From: an uncultured Enterococcus sp.
GTDB taxonomy: Bacteria; Bacillota; Bacilli; Lactobacillales; Enterococcaceae
Length of the DNA stretch: 39,016 bases
Direction of reading: 5' to 3'
Assembly: GCF_913775425.1 (NCBI RefSeq)
Contig: NZ_CAJYIS010000031.1
Coordinates: 1-39,016, forward strand
The notes below the pieces were generated by a model. That model did no database searches. It was not told the DNA's origin and saw only the letters and a list, made by a program, of their open reading frames with translations. Of this stretch, positions 1 to 8,513 are shown piece by piece (the first letter of the stretch is position 1; every line of letters begins with the position of its first letter). The position numbers and the translations under genes were made by a program.

Positions 1-59
1 CAACTTCATAACTCATGCAATACAAAAGAGAAGTAACATGATCTTGACCTTTTAAAGAG

Positions 60-284
60 AGCTGCCACTAGTGAGAATGCAGTAAAGGCAAACATGCGAA
101 TGGACTTTTGGCTATCGTGCTGAACACTAGATCAGTAGGTGCGATCGGGTACTCCCGTTATAGAGAAAGGCCATTGTTGGATGGCTGATCAGAGAAGGAT
201 ATGGTTTTTTTGCTGTATCCACATATGAGGTGGCACCGTGTAGCTTACGCCCTCAATAGTCCATGGACTATTGAGGGCTTTTTT
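60..284 (+). promoter_or_regulatory. Tryptophan T-box leader of the trp operon
   Basis: This untranslated leader precedes trpE. It carries the conserved T-box core AGGTGGCACCGTG at 228-240, which pairs with the free 3' end of uncharged tRNA to form the antiterminator. Upstream, GAATGGAC at 98-105 reads as the specifier loop: UGG (101-103) followed by the usual purine matches tRNA-Trp. CGGGTACTCCCGTTATAGAG around 147-166 resembles the conserved central stem of T-boxes. A terminator hairpin follows at 249-284. T-box leaders raise transcription when the cognate tRNA is uncharged, so low tryptophan should switch the operon on. The Trp specificity rests on the UGG in the right context plus the trp genes downstream. 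The promoter itself cannot be placed with confidence in the first 60 bases. Confidence 0.9.
249..284 (+). terminator. T-box intrinsic terminator
   Basis: A perfect inverted repeat runs from 249 to 278, with each arm beginning GCCCTCAATAGTCC or its complement, and is followed by six T residues. It directly follows the T-box core and is the terminator alternative to the antiterminator. Confidence 0.93.
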
Positions 285-307
285 GCATTTAAGAAAGGAT
301 GACCACA

Positions 308-1663
308 TTGAAAAAAAGACTATGTTTTACCCAAAACTTAACCGATACACAATTCTACGAAGCATTAGCTTCCCATACGCCATGCTTGTTCCACTACAAA
401 AAAAACATAGATGAAGCTGGAATCACGATCATCGGTTTTGATCCGATCACACATTTAGCCTTTCAAAATGATCAATTTTTTGTCGATGGACAGCAGATTA
501 TCTCAAAAGATCCACTAAAAACATTAGAACAGTATACTTATACCACAGAAGAACTCTTTCCAGACCTTGATTTTCAAGGTGGTGCGATTGGGTATACGAG
601 TTATGATCTAGCATTTTTTTACGAACCTATAACGCATCAAGCGATTGATTTTTTTGAATTACCTGATCTTCAGTTTTACTTATACGAATCTTTTATTTAC
701 GTGGACCATCACACAAACACACAGTATATCGTGACGAGTAACATGTATAGCCACGTTACCAAAGCGAAACTAGATCTTCGCTTAAATGAAATAAGCGAAC
801 ACTTAGCTAACTATCAGCCGACGCACAAAACTACAGCATTAACATCAGAGCCATTTACAAGTACACTACAGCCAAATGAATTTATGACGATCGTAAGACA
901 AGCCAAAACTTATATTAACGATGGGGATCTTTTTCAAGTCGTTCCTTCACAACGCCTAAGTGCACCATTTACCGTCGAACCACTAGATTACTTTGAAGAA
1001 TTGGCTAGACAAAATCCATCGACTTATTTATATCTACTCGAATTTCCTGACGTCACGATCATTGGCAGTTCTCCAGAAACGCTAGTTCAGGTAAGTGGCA
1101 ATACTGTCCAAACCAATCCGATCGCAGGGACTAGAAGACGTGGACAAAATGTTTTAGAAGATCAAGAATTAGCAACTGATTTACTCAATGATCCTAAAGA
1201 ACGTGCAGAACATCAAATGCTGGTCGATCTTGGCCGTAATGATCTTAGTAAAATCAGCCGGATTGGTAGTGTAAGGTTGCCATTGTTTATGCAAGTCAAA
1301 CGCTATCAACACGTCATGCACCTCGTGTCGATCGTCACTGCCACTTTAAATGAGAACAGTACACCGATCGCTGCGTTAAAAGCCACTTTGCCTGCTGGAA
1401 CAGTTAGTGGTGCACCAAAAATTCGCGCGATGCAACGTATTTATGAATTTGAAGCGACGAAACGTGGTATTTATGCTGGTGGGATCGGTTTTTTGACTCA
1501 CGATCAGCGCTTAGATATGGCCATTGCGATTCGCACAATGCTGATCAAAGATCATACTGCCTATGTCCAAGCTGGTGCTGGAATCGTTCATGATTCTGAT
1601 CCGTTAATGGAATATCATGAAACGCTAAATAAAGCCAAAACACTACTGGAGGTTCTTGTATGA
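308..1663 (+). CDS. trpE: Anthranilate synthase component I
   Basis: TrpE converts chorismate plus ammonia to anthranilate, the first committed step of tryptophan synthesis, with TrpG supplying the ammonia. The chorismate-binding domain is clear: PIAGTRRRG, then DLGRNDL, LPAGTVSGAPKIRAM and YAGGIGF in the usual order. Length (451 aa) is normal. An ATG lies at 299, but it overlaps the strong Shine-Dalgarno AGAAAGGA at 292-299, so the TTG at 308, about 8 bases downstream, is the better start. The N-terminal LLES motif, known from feedback-sensitive TrpE enzymes, is not recognisable here; the equivalent region reads roughly CLFHYKKNIDEAGITIIGF. Altered tryptophan feedback is possible but is inference. 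The stop overlaps trpG by an ATGA junction. Confidence 0.96.
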   Translation: MKKRLCFTQNLTDTQFYEALASHTPCLFHYKKNIDEAGITIIGFDPITHLAFQNDQFFVDGQQIISKDPLKTLEQYTYTTEELFPDLDFQGGAIGYTSYDLAFFYEPITHQAIDFFELPDLQFYLYESFIYVDHHTNTQYIVTSNMYSHVTKAKLDLRLNEISEHLANYQPTHKTTALTSEPFTSTLQPNEFMTIVRQAKTYINDGDLFQVVPSQRLSAPFTVEPLDYFEELARQNPSTYLYLLEFPDVTIIGSSPETLVQVSGNTVQTNPIAGTRRRGQNVLEDQELATDLLNDPKERAEHQMLVDLGRNDLSKISRIGSVRLPLFMQVKRYQHVMHLVSIVTATLNENSTPIAALKATLPAGTVSGAPKIRAMQRIYEFEATKRGIYAGGIGFLTHDQRLDMAIAIRTMLIKDHTAYVQAGAGIVHDSDPLMEYHETLNKAKTLLEVLV

Positions 1664-2220
1664 TTTTATGCATCGATAATTACGATTCATTTACGTATAA
1701 CTTGGTCCATTTATTTCACGATCAAACTGTCGTGGTTTGCCGTAATGATGATCCACAACTCTTTACACTTGCCGCACAAGCTCATGCCTTGATCTTATCT
1801 CCAGGACCTGGCCATCCGAAAGATGCTGGACATTTGGAAGAAGTGATCCGTACCTTTTATCAAACCAAACCGATTTTAGGGATCTGTCTAGGTCATCAAG
1901 CGATCGCTGAAGTATTTGGTGCAACGATCACGAAGGCACCTGAGATCTTACATGGAAAACAATCTGAAATTATTTGTCAGAACACTCCTTTATATGACGG
2001 GCAACCGGATACACAACTGGTCATGCGCTATCATTCTTTACTCGTTGCTAAAGAGACATTACCTGATGAACTAGAATTGATTGCTGAAACAGCTACAGGT
2101 CTAGTCATGGGGATCAAACATCGAGATTATCCTGTATATGGTATCCAGTATCATCCAGAATCGATCGGAACCCCTTCAGGACAACAATTAGTCACAAATT
2201 TTTACCGCGAATTCATTTAG
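1660..2220 (+). CDS. trpG: Anthranilate synthase glutamine amidotransferase subunit
   Basis: TrpG hydrolyses glutamine and channels ammonia to TrpE. It is a class I glutamine amidotransferase of 186 aa with the oxyanion-strand motif LSPGPGHP, the nucleophile in LGICLGHQ (Cys76), and the catalytic His-Glu pair in QYHPES (His165, Glu167). GGAGG precedes the ATG, which overlaps the trpE stop codon, so the two subunits are probably made in equal amounts by translational coupling. In Bacillus subtilis this subunit is encoded outside the trp operon in the folate cluster and shared with PabB; here it sits within the trp operon, so it is probably dedicated to tryptophan, although sharing with folate synthesis cannot be excluded. 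Confidence 0.96.
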   Translation: MILCIDNYDSFTYNLVHLFHDQTVVVCRNDDPQLFTLAAQAHALILSPGPGHPKDAGHLEEVIRTFYQTKPILGICLGHQAIAEVFGATITKAPEILHGKQSEIICQNTPLYDGQPDTQLVMRYHSLLVAKETLPDELELIAETATGLVMGIKHRDYPVYGIQYHPESIGTPSGQQLVTNFYREFI

Positions 2221-2235
2221 AAAGTAGGAAATCAG

Positions 2236-3252
2236 ATGCATATTCTTTTAGAAAAACTTTACGCTCAAGAAGACCTAACACAAGCTGAGATGCACACGCT
2301 AACCGAGCAACTCATCTCCAATACATTGTCAGAAGCCCAACTTAGTGCCGCACTGATCGCACTTAAGATCAAAAAAATCACCGCTCCAGAACTCACTGGT
2401 CTGATTCAAGTATTGCAAAAACAAGCGACAATACAACCAAGTACCACACTAAAACTGATGGATAATTGTGGAACTGGTGGAGATCATTTGCAGACATTTA
2501 ATATTAGTACGATTAGTGCATTTATGTTAGCTGCAGGTGGAATCAAAATGGCCAAACATGGAAACAAAGGTGTTTCCAGTCGCTCCGGTAGTGCAGATCT
2601 ATTGGCCTCATTTGGACTCGGATTTACAGAAGATCAAGCGCTGATCGAGTATCAATTACAAGAAGCCGGTATCGCATTTTTATATGCACCAGCTTTTCAT
2701 CCGATCATGAAACAATTCGCACCGATCCGACAAGCATTAGCAACTCCTACTTTGTTCAACCTGATCGGACCACTGCTTAATCCCTATCCCTTAACGAACC
2801 AATTGATGGGAACATTTGATGCAACCTCTCTTTCATTATTACGCGATACTTTGAAAACATTAGGACGTCAGAACATCGCTATCGTCCATGGCGCACATGG
2901 TATGGATGAAGCCAATCTAGCTGGTGAAACGACTTGCTTATTTTATCAAAATGGTCAGGAGCAAACTGTTCAGATTCGACCTGAAGAAGTTGGCTTATCT
3001 CGTATTCCAATAAGTGCGATCACGATCAATTCGGTTGCGCAGAGTCATCAAATCACTGAAGATATCTTAGCTAGCCGGCCTTCTGCACATCTAGATACCG
3101 TCTGTTTAAATGCTGCTCTAGGTTTTTATATCGCCAATAAAGTCGACACGATCGCTGAAGGTGTAACGTTTGCTAAACAACTTCTAAGAGACGGTGCAGT
3201 ATACGATTGTTTCCATGCCTTATTAGATACCCAAAAGGAGCGAGTTTCATGA
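2236..3252 (+). CDS. trpD: Anthranilate phosphoribosyltransferase
   Basis: TrpD transfers the phosphoribosyl group of PRPP to anthranilate. The 338-aa protein has an N-terminal helical domain and the diagnostic PRPP/anthranilate motifs DNCGTGGD near residue 76 and KHGNKGVSSRSGSAD around 105-120. A ribosome site (AGTAGGAAA) lies just upstream, 15 bases after the trpG stop. The final ATGA couples it to trpC. Nothing looks broken. Confidence 0.96.
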   Translation: MHILLEKLYAQEDLTQAEMHTLTEQLISNTLSEAQLSAALIALKIKKITAPELTGLIQVLQKQATIQPSTTLKLMDNCGTGGDHLQTFNISTISAFMLAAGGIKMAKHGNKGVSSRSGSADLLASFGLGFTEDQALIEYQLQEAGIAFLYAPAFHPIMKQFAPIRQALATPTLFNLIGPLLNPYPLTNQLMGTFDATSLSLLRDTLKTLGRQNIAIVHGAHGMDEANLAGETTCLFYQNGQEQTVQIRPEEVGLSRIPISAITINSVAQSHQITEDILASRPSAHLDTVCLNAALGFYIANKVDTIAEGVTFAKQLLRDGAVYDCFHALLDTQKERVS

Positions 3253-4007
3253 ACTTTTTAACACAAATTATCGAAACTAAACAAAAAGAAGTCGCAAAAA
3301 TGACGACTATTACCCAAACACCAAGCACTAAACGTCCTATCCTTGCAACACAGATCAAAGAAAATCCTAAACAGATCCATTTGATTGGTGAAATCAAACG
3401 TGCCTCTCCTTCTAAAGGAACAATCAACGAATCAGTTGATCTCAAAACACAAGTTACTCGCTATGAACAAGCAGGTGTGAGTGCGATTTCGGTCTTAACC
3501 GATCCTGTATTTTTTCAAGGTTCGATCGATGACCTTAAAACAGTAGCCAATTTGACCACCTTGCCACTATTATGTAAGGATTTTATCATCGATGAAAAAC
3601 AAATTTTACGAGCCAAAGCTGCTGGAGCAAGTATCGTTTTATTGATCGTGGCTTGTTTGTCTGCTAAACAGCTTCAGCACTTATTTACTTTTGCAACAGC
3701 AAACGGTTTAGAAGTTTTAGTTGAAACGCACGATCTCATTGAACTACAACAAGCGCAAGCATTAGGTGCAACGTTGATTGGAGTCAACAATCGCAATCTT
3801 GAAACGTTTGAAGTGTCACTTACAGTTAGTGAACGCTTGGCTCCATACAAAAAAGAGCATGTATTGATCAGCGAATCTGGATTTAAAACTCCTGAAGACG
3901 TTCAACGTGTAGCCGCAACTTACGACGGCATTTTAGTCGGTGAAACATTAATGAAAAGTTCTGATATTTTAACAACTGCTAAAGCTTTACAGGTAAAAAG
4001 AATATGA
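3249..4007 (+). CDS. trpC: Indole-3-glycerol phosphate synthase
   Basis: TrpC closes the indole ring, turning carboxyphenylamino-deoxyribulose phosphate into indoleglycerol phosphate. The 252-aa TIM barrel starts MNFLTQIIETKQKEV and shows LIGEIKRASPSKG (catalytic Lys and Glu region), LCKDFIID, VETHD, GVNNRNL and ISESGF, the expected phosphate- and substrate-binding loops. A longer reading frame opens at 3207, but the ATG at 3249 overlaps the trpD stop (ATGA), follows an AGGAGCG ribosome site and matches the family N-terminus, so it is chosen. It is a single-function protein, unlike the TrpCF fusion of enterobacteria. Confidence 0.95.
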   Translation: MNFLTQIIETKQKEVAKMTTITQTPSTKRPILATQIKENPKQIHLIGEIKRASPSKGTINESVDLKTQVTRYEQAGVSAISVLTDPVFFQGSIDDLKTVANLTTLPLLCKDFIIDEKQILRAKAAGASIVLLIVACLSAKQLQHLFTFATANGLEVLVETHDLIELQQAQALGATLIGVNNRNLETFEVSLTVSERLAPYKKEHVLISESGFKTPEDVQRVAATYDGILVGETLMKSSDILTTAKALQVKRI

Positions 4008-4594
4008 CAAAAATTAAAATATGTGGTGTTCAAACTGTAGAAGATATTCTTTATGCAGATGCTTATGGTGCGAGTTATGTAGGGTTTGTCTTTGCAAAAA
4101 GCCCCCGACAACTTTCTTTAAAACAAGCACAAGCACTGGCAAGCATCGTACCAAAACACATAAGTATCGTAGGCGTGATCGTATCACCAAGCCCTACGTT
4201 ACTTGCAAAAATCGAAACACAAGTACCGCTTGATTTTTGGCAGATCCATGGCTCAATGCCAAATTATACTAGCTCGCTACCTAAAATCACTGCACGCTCT
4301 CTTGATACACTAGAATCTAATCATTATCCCTCTTTATTACTAGACGCAAAACATAGTGGTCAAGGAAAACCTTTTGATTGGTCAAAAATTGAGCCTTCAA
4401 GATTAAATACCGATGAGCTATGGATCGCGGGTGGCTTGGATGCTAGTAATGTCAAACAAGCGATTCACTATTTCCATCCAGCTGTCGTCGATGTATCAAG
4501 TGGAGTTGAAACCAACTATAAAAAAGATCCAAAAAAAATCCGCGCTTTTTGTAAGGCGGTCAAGGAGGAATATCATGTACAATCAACCAAATGA
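4004..4594 (+). CDS. trpF: Phosphoribosylanthranilate isomerase
   Basis: TrpF performs the Amadori rearrangement between the TrpD and TrpC steps. The 196-aa TIM barrel begins [13 protein letters not shown] (catalytic Cys in KICG), carries [13 protein letters not shown], and ends with AGGLDASNV and VDVSSGVE, the phosphate-binding end of the family. It is slightly short for TrpF (about 200-210 aa) but complete. The ATG overlaps the trpC stop, and the 3' end overlaps trpB by 20 bases. Gene order E-G-D-C-F-B-A is the classic Gram-positive order with trpG added. Confidence 0.94.
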   Translation: MTKIKICGVQTVEDILYADAYGASYVGFVFAKSPRQLSLKQAQALASIVPKHISIVGVIVSPSPTLLAKIETQVPLDFWQIHGSMPNYTSSLPKITARSLDTLESNHYPSLLLDAKHSGQGKPFDWSKIEPSRLNTDELWIAGGLDASNVKQAIHYFHPAVVDVSSGVETNYKKDPKKIRAFCKAVKEEYHVQSTK

Positions 4595-5765
4595 ACAAGG
4601 TTTTTATGGCGACTTTGGAGGCCAATTCGTCCCAGAGACACTGATGTATGCGTTAAAAGAATTAGAACAAACCTATCGCACTTCGCAACAAGATCGGATC
4701 TTCCAAGAAGAACTAGCCTACTATTTAGCTCAATATGTCGGTCGTGAAAATCCTTTATACTATGCAAAACGCTTAACCGAAACACTAGGTGGGGCCAAGG
4801 TCTATTTAAAACGCGAAGATCTCAATCATACTGGAGCACACAAAATCAACAATGCTATCGGACAAGTCTTACTCGCAAAAAAAATGGGAAAACATAAAAT
4901 CGTAGCTGAGACAGGTGCTGGTCAGCATGGCGTAGCAACGGCAACTGCTGCAGCACTGTTTGGGATGGAATGTATTATCTTTATGGGTGAAGTCGATGTG
5001 AAACGTCAAGAACTAAATGTCTTTCGAATGGAACTCTTAGGTGCTAAAGTACAGCCGGTCACTTCTGGTAGTCATACGCTAAAAGATGCCGTCAATGAGG
5101 CCTTACGTTACTGGGTTGCTCACGTAGAAGACACGCATTATGTGTTAGGATCGGTTTTAGGTCCACATCCTTTTCCTGAAATCGTTCGTGATTATCAAAG
5201 TGTAATCGGCAAAGAAGCACGTGCGCAATTACTAGCTTCAGAATCTGTGCTGCCAGACATCGCGCTTGCTTGTATTGGTGGCGGCAGTAATGCTATGGGT
5301 TTATTCTATCCTTTTTTAAATGATCCTGTACGTTTGATCGGTGTCGAAGCAGCTGGAAAAGGACTAGATACCAAAGAGCACGCTGCTTCTTTGACTAAAG
5401 GTGAAATCGGAATCTTGCATGGCACAAAGATGCATGTACTACAAAATAGCGATGGTCAAATAGAAGAAGCCTTCTCGATCTCAGCTGGTCTCGACTATCC
5501 AGGGATCGGTCCTGAACATTCATTTTTACACACGACTGATCGAGTAGAATATACTTCTGTGACCGATGAAGAAGCACTTGAGGCATTTCATTTATTAGCA
5601 CAAACAGAAGGCATCATTCCTGCTTTAGAAAGTGCGCATGCTATCGCTCACGTGATGAAATTAGCTCCTACACTCGATCGTTCAAAACGTATCGTTGTTT
5701 GTTTATCTGGTCGCGGCGATAAAGATGTCCATCAAGTCAAACAATATATGGAGGAAATGCAATGA
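4575..5765 (+). CDS. trpB: Tryptophan synthase beta chain
   Basis: TrpB condenses indole with serine using pyridoxal phosphate. The 396-aa protein starts [17 protein letters not shown], typical of the family. It shows the PLP lysine in [13 protein letters not shown], the active-site glutamate in [11 protein letters not shown], and the phosphate loop GGGSNAMG. The frame is open from 4413, but GGAGG at 4565-4569 places the start at the ATG at 4575, inside the end of trpF. It is a TrpB1-type beta chain, as expected next to trpA, and its stop overlaps the trpA start. Confidence 0.96.
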   Translation: MYNQPNEQGFYGDFGGQFVPETLMYALKELEQTYRTSQQDRIFQEELAYYLAQYVGRENPLYYAKRLTETLGGAKVYLKREDLNHTGAHKINNAIGQVLLAKKMGKHKIVAETGAGQHGVATATAAALFGMECIIFMGEVDVKRQELNVFRMELLGAKVQPVTSGSHTLKDAVNEALRYWVAHVEDTHYVLGSVLGPHPFPEIVRDYQSVIGKEARAQLLASESVLPDIALACIGGGSNAMGLFYPFLNDPVRLIGVEAAGKGLDTKEHAASLTKGEIGILHGTKMHVLQNSDGQIEEAFSISAGLDYPGIGPEHSFLHTTDRVEYTSVTDEEALEAFHLLAQTEGIIPALESAHAIAHVMKLAPTLDRSKRIVVCLSGRGDKDVHQVKQYMEEMQ

Positions 5766-6514
5766 AACTCGAGACAACTAAAAAACAATTCATTCCCTAT
5801 CTGATGGCTGGCGCCAATGGATTGGATCGCTTAGCCGATGAAATCAGACTCTTAGAAAAGCATGGTGCGACTGCTATCGAGCTTGGGATCGCTTTTTCTG
5901 ATCCAGTGGCTGACGGCCCGGTCATTGAACAAGCTGGGATCGAAGCGCGCAAAAAAGGCGTGACATTGCAAAAAGTCCTCGACTTTTTACAAACACACAC
6001 CTTTCATGTTCCGATTATTTTAATGGGATATGCCAATTCATTTTTTCATTACGGGATCGAGCCCCTCATAAAAGCTTTACAATCCACTCAAGTGGAAGCA
6101 TTGATCATCCCAGATCTGCCTTATGAGCACCGACAACTTGTAACCACTCACTTACCCAGTGATTTCACCTTGATCACGATGGTCTCTTTGACCAGTCCTC
6201 AATCACGAATCGCTACATTGACAAAACAAGCTACTGGATTTATTTATGCTGTAACCGTCAACGGCATCACCGGTAAGCAAAACGAAAGACAAGACTTAGC
6301 GCCTTACTTCAAACAGATCAAATCGACCACTGATTTACCTGTGTGTGCAGGATTTGGGATTACGAATGCTGCTGATGTTGCTTATTTTTTATCGATCTGC
6401 GATGGTATCGTGATCGGCTCAGCGATCGTGGAACAATTTGCTACACAAACTCTCGAGGCAGTTGATTTGTATCTGACTGAGCTACTCGCGCCCTTTCACG
6501 CGCTTACTGACTAA
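5762..6514 (+). CDS. trpA: Tryptophan synthase alpha chain
   Basis: TrpA cleaves indoleglycerol phosphate to indole and glyceraldehyde 3-phosphate and passes indole to TrpB. The 250-aa TIM barrel has both catalytic acids in context: the Glu of [11 protein letters not shown] and the Asp of [10 protein letters not shown]. The phosphate-binding loop [10 protein letters not shown] and IVIGSAIV follow. The ATGA overlap couples it to trpB. Its last 11 bases overlap the end of the opposite-strand lipoprotein gene, and no intrinsic terminator is visible after it. Confidence 0.95.
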   Translation: MKLETTKKQFIPYLMAGANGLDRLADEIRLLEKHGATAIELGIAFSDPVADGPVIEQAGIEARKKGVTLQKVLDFLQTHTFHVPIILMGYANSFFHYGIEPLIKALQSTQVEALIIPDLPYEHRQLVTTHLPSDFTLITMVSLTSPQSRIATLTKQATGFIYAVTVNGITGKQNERQDLAPYFKQIKSTTDLPVCAGFGITNAADVAYFLSICDGIVIGSAIVEQFATQTLEAVDLYLTELLAPFHALTD

Positions 6515-7550
6515 TCTCTCCGGTCATAAACTTCGCTAACGGTTGTGCTAATTCATCTGAAATATTTTCGATGGAAATCGTTTGTGCTTGATCGATGATC
6601 TCATTAGCCATTTGTTTCCCTTTGACAGGATCATCCCAGTTTTTATCTTGAAAATGAGTCGGTACAGGATAATCGATCACTGTGCCGTCTTCGTTATTAT
6701 GATAAGTCACCATACCACCAGCTAATGGCGTAGCGGTGATATACGTTACGGATTTATTGACTACAACACCTGTGTTCCAGATCTGTAGTGAAGGTGTACT
6801 GTAAACATCAAGTGCATCAAGTGATTTCATTGAGCTTTCAACTTGTTCTTTCGTAGTCAGATTATAGTGTTTGATCCATACTTTTGCTGCAACTAACTTG
6901 CTATTAGGGATAACCTCTTTTGCTGGACTCACACTTGTAGTGGTCGTACTTATAGGCTCATTGGCGATTTTAGCGAAACCATTTTTCAACTCTTGATTTT
7001 TTGTTACAGTAAAATGCAAGCGATTGTCTGGTGTCGCTTGGTTTTGTTCGGTAATCAAGACGACTGGTTGTTGCTCTTTGAAAGCAAATAAATATAGATG
7101 TCCGCCGATCGTCCCGCCATCGACATCACAATAGACCGCTACCACATTATACTCTGCTTCACCTAATCCATTTGTTGACCAAGCAATCGTAGTCGTGATG
7201 TCATCGACTGCCATGGTATATTTATCAAAATCGGCTGGAAAATGTAAGCCCGCATAATTAGAACTGTTGGCTTCATCATAGGATGTGTACGATTGATTCA
7301 TCGTTTTTCCCCAACGTTGCATAAAACTTGCTAATTCTTCTTTTTTCTTATTATCCCATAACAATGCTTGTGTCGCTTGTGTAGTTGTGGTGGACGTCGC
7401 TTTTGTACTTGTTGCAGTCGTTTCACTCATTGAAGACGTCGTACTCGTTTGAGTTGCTTGTGTAGTCGACTTAGTTTTCGCTGTCGTTTGTGAACAAGCA
7501 CTTAACGCAACACAACAAGTCGCTAGCGCTAACCAAGGAAATATTTTCAA
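6504..7550 (-). CDS. Secreted lipoprotein with DUF4767-type domain
   Basis: The 348-aa protein has a lipoprotein signal peptide with lipobox LSAC (Cys19), then a Ser/Thr-rich spacer to about residue 62. A domain of roughly 140 residues follows (ELASFMQRWGKTMNQSYTSYDE...), resembling DUF4767 of lactobacilli and enterococci. The C-terminal half (about 215-348) is a separate domain I do not recognise by function. Translation probably starts at TTG (7548-7550), preceded by AAAAGGAGC. A TATACT -10 box is at 7582-7587. The protein should be lipid-anchored on the outer face of the membrane; its role is unknown. It is transcribed alone and converges on trpA with an 11-base overlap. Confidence 0.85.
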   Translation of the reverse strand: MKIFPWLALATCCVALSACSQTTAKTKSTTQATQTSTTSSMSETTATSTKATSTTTTQATQALLWDNKKKEELASFMQRWGKTMNQSYTSYDEANSSNYAGLHFPADFDKYTMAVDDITTTIAWSTNGLGEAEYNVVAVYCDVDGGTIGGHLYLFAFKEQQPVVLITEQNQATPDNRLHFTVTKNQELKNGFAKIANEPISTTTTSVSPAKEVIPNSKLVAAKVWIKHYNLTTKEQVESSMKSLDALDVYSTPSLQIWNTGVVVNKSVTYITATPLAGGMVTYHNNEDGTVIDYPVPTHFQDKNWDDPVKGKQMANEIIDQAQTISIENISDELAQPLAKFMTGEISQ

Positions 7551-7620
7551 ACTAATCGGCTCCTTTTTATCGTTTACTTTTAGTATACGTGATTTTTTTA
7601 AGCACGTGTACTAAAACAAC

Positions 7621-7656
7621 AAAAAAACAACCGTCTTTTTCAGACGATTGTTTTTT
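7621..7656 (-). terminator. Intrinsic terminator after the GST gene
   Basis: Read on the minus strand, an A-rich stem ending in CGTCT pairs with AGACG across a GAAAA loop and is followed by a long T run. It lies just after the stop at 7659. The A-rich left arm could let it work in both directions. Confidence 0.75.
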
Positions 7657-7658
7657 GT

Positions 7659-8444
7659 TTAACGTAAAGGTTTATACTCAACATTCAAGCCGTTTTGGAC
7701 CCCTGGACGCTCATTGATGCGGTGTGCCCATTCTAATACATGTGTGTATTCATCCATATTTAAAAATTCATATGAACCAGCATATAATTTATCTAAGGCT
7801 AATCGACCATACCATGACCAAATCGCAATATCGGCAATCGTGTACTCATCGCCTGCAATATACGGACGTTTAGCTAACGTTTGATCTAATAGATCTAGTT
7901 GACGTTTTGTTTCCATTGTAAAACGATCGATCGCATACTCGATCTTTTCTGGTGCATAGTTGAAGAAATGACCGAAACCACCACCGACGTAAGGACCTGA
8001 ACCAATTTGCCAAAATAACCAGTTCATCACTTCTGTGCGTTTATGGATTTCTTTGGGTAAAAAATGTCCAAATTTTTCAGCTAGATAGACTAAGATCGAA
8101 CCAGATTCAAATAAATCTACTCGTGGTGTTTGACTTTGGTCAAACATCGCAGGAATCTTAGAGTTAGGATTGATGTCCACAAAATCTGAACCAAATTGAT
8201 CTCCTTCACCAATATTGATCAAATAAAGATCATAATCAGCTTCTGTTACACCTGCTTCTTTTAACTCTTCAAACATGATTGTTGCTTTGATTCCATTAGG
8301 TGTTCCTAATGAATAGAGTTGAAAAGGGGCATCGCCGACGGGTAAATGTTGCTCAAAACGACTACCTGCCGTTGGACGATTTCCCGTTTTATTTTCATTC
8401 TCATCTTCCCATTTCCAAACTTTGGGCACTTGATATTCTGACAT
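7659..8444 (-). CDS. YghU-type glutathione S-transferase / disulfide reductase
   Basis: The 261-aa protein matches the E. coli YghU family along its length: PKVWKWEDEN at the N-terminus, FQLYSLGTPNGIKATIMFEEL opening the thioredoxin-like domain, NPNSKIPAM (cis-Pro loop), LFESGSILVYLAEKFG, then the helical domain with MNWLFWQIG, GGGFGHFF, YAIDRFTMETKRQLD and AGDEYTIADIAIW. Family members bind two glutathiones and reduce disulfides rather than conjugating xenobiotics. It is shorter at the C-terminus than E. coli YghU, which extends about 25 residues further. The start follows AAAGGAGCGG. Low-GC Gram-positives often lack or import glutathione, so its presence suggests the host makes or takes up glutathione. 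Confidence 0.93.
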   Translation of the reverse strand: MSEYQVPKVWKWEDENENKTGNRPTAGSRFEQHLPVGDAPFQLYSLGTPNGIKATIMFEELKEAGVTEADYDLYLINIGEGDQFGSDFVDINPNSKIPAMFDQSQTPRVDLFESGSILVYLAEKFGHFLPKEIHKRTEVMNWLFWQIGSGPYVGGGFGHFFNYAPEKIEYAIDRFTMETKRQLDLLDQTLAKRPYIAGDEYTIADIAIWSWYGRLALDKLYAGSYEFLNMDEYTHVLEWAHRINERPGVQNGLNVEYKPLR

Positions 8445-8513
8445 ATGACCGCTCCTTTTATTTTGATACCATTATGATACTATGGAACCTAAAAATCCCC
8501 AAAAGATTGGCCT

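Noticed and set aside
3173-3445. 90-codon minus-strand frame across the trpD/trpC junction
   Set aside because: It is antisense to two clearly conserved genes and has no recognisable domain or ribosome site.
4413-4574. Upstream extension of trpB
   Set aside because: The extension lies within trpF in another frame; the family N-terminus and GGAGG both point to 4575.
8445-8513. Terminator between the amidohydrolase and GST genes
   Set aside because: Only a 4-bp stem (CCAA/TTGG) is seen before a short T run; read-through into the GST gene remains possible.
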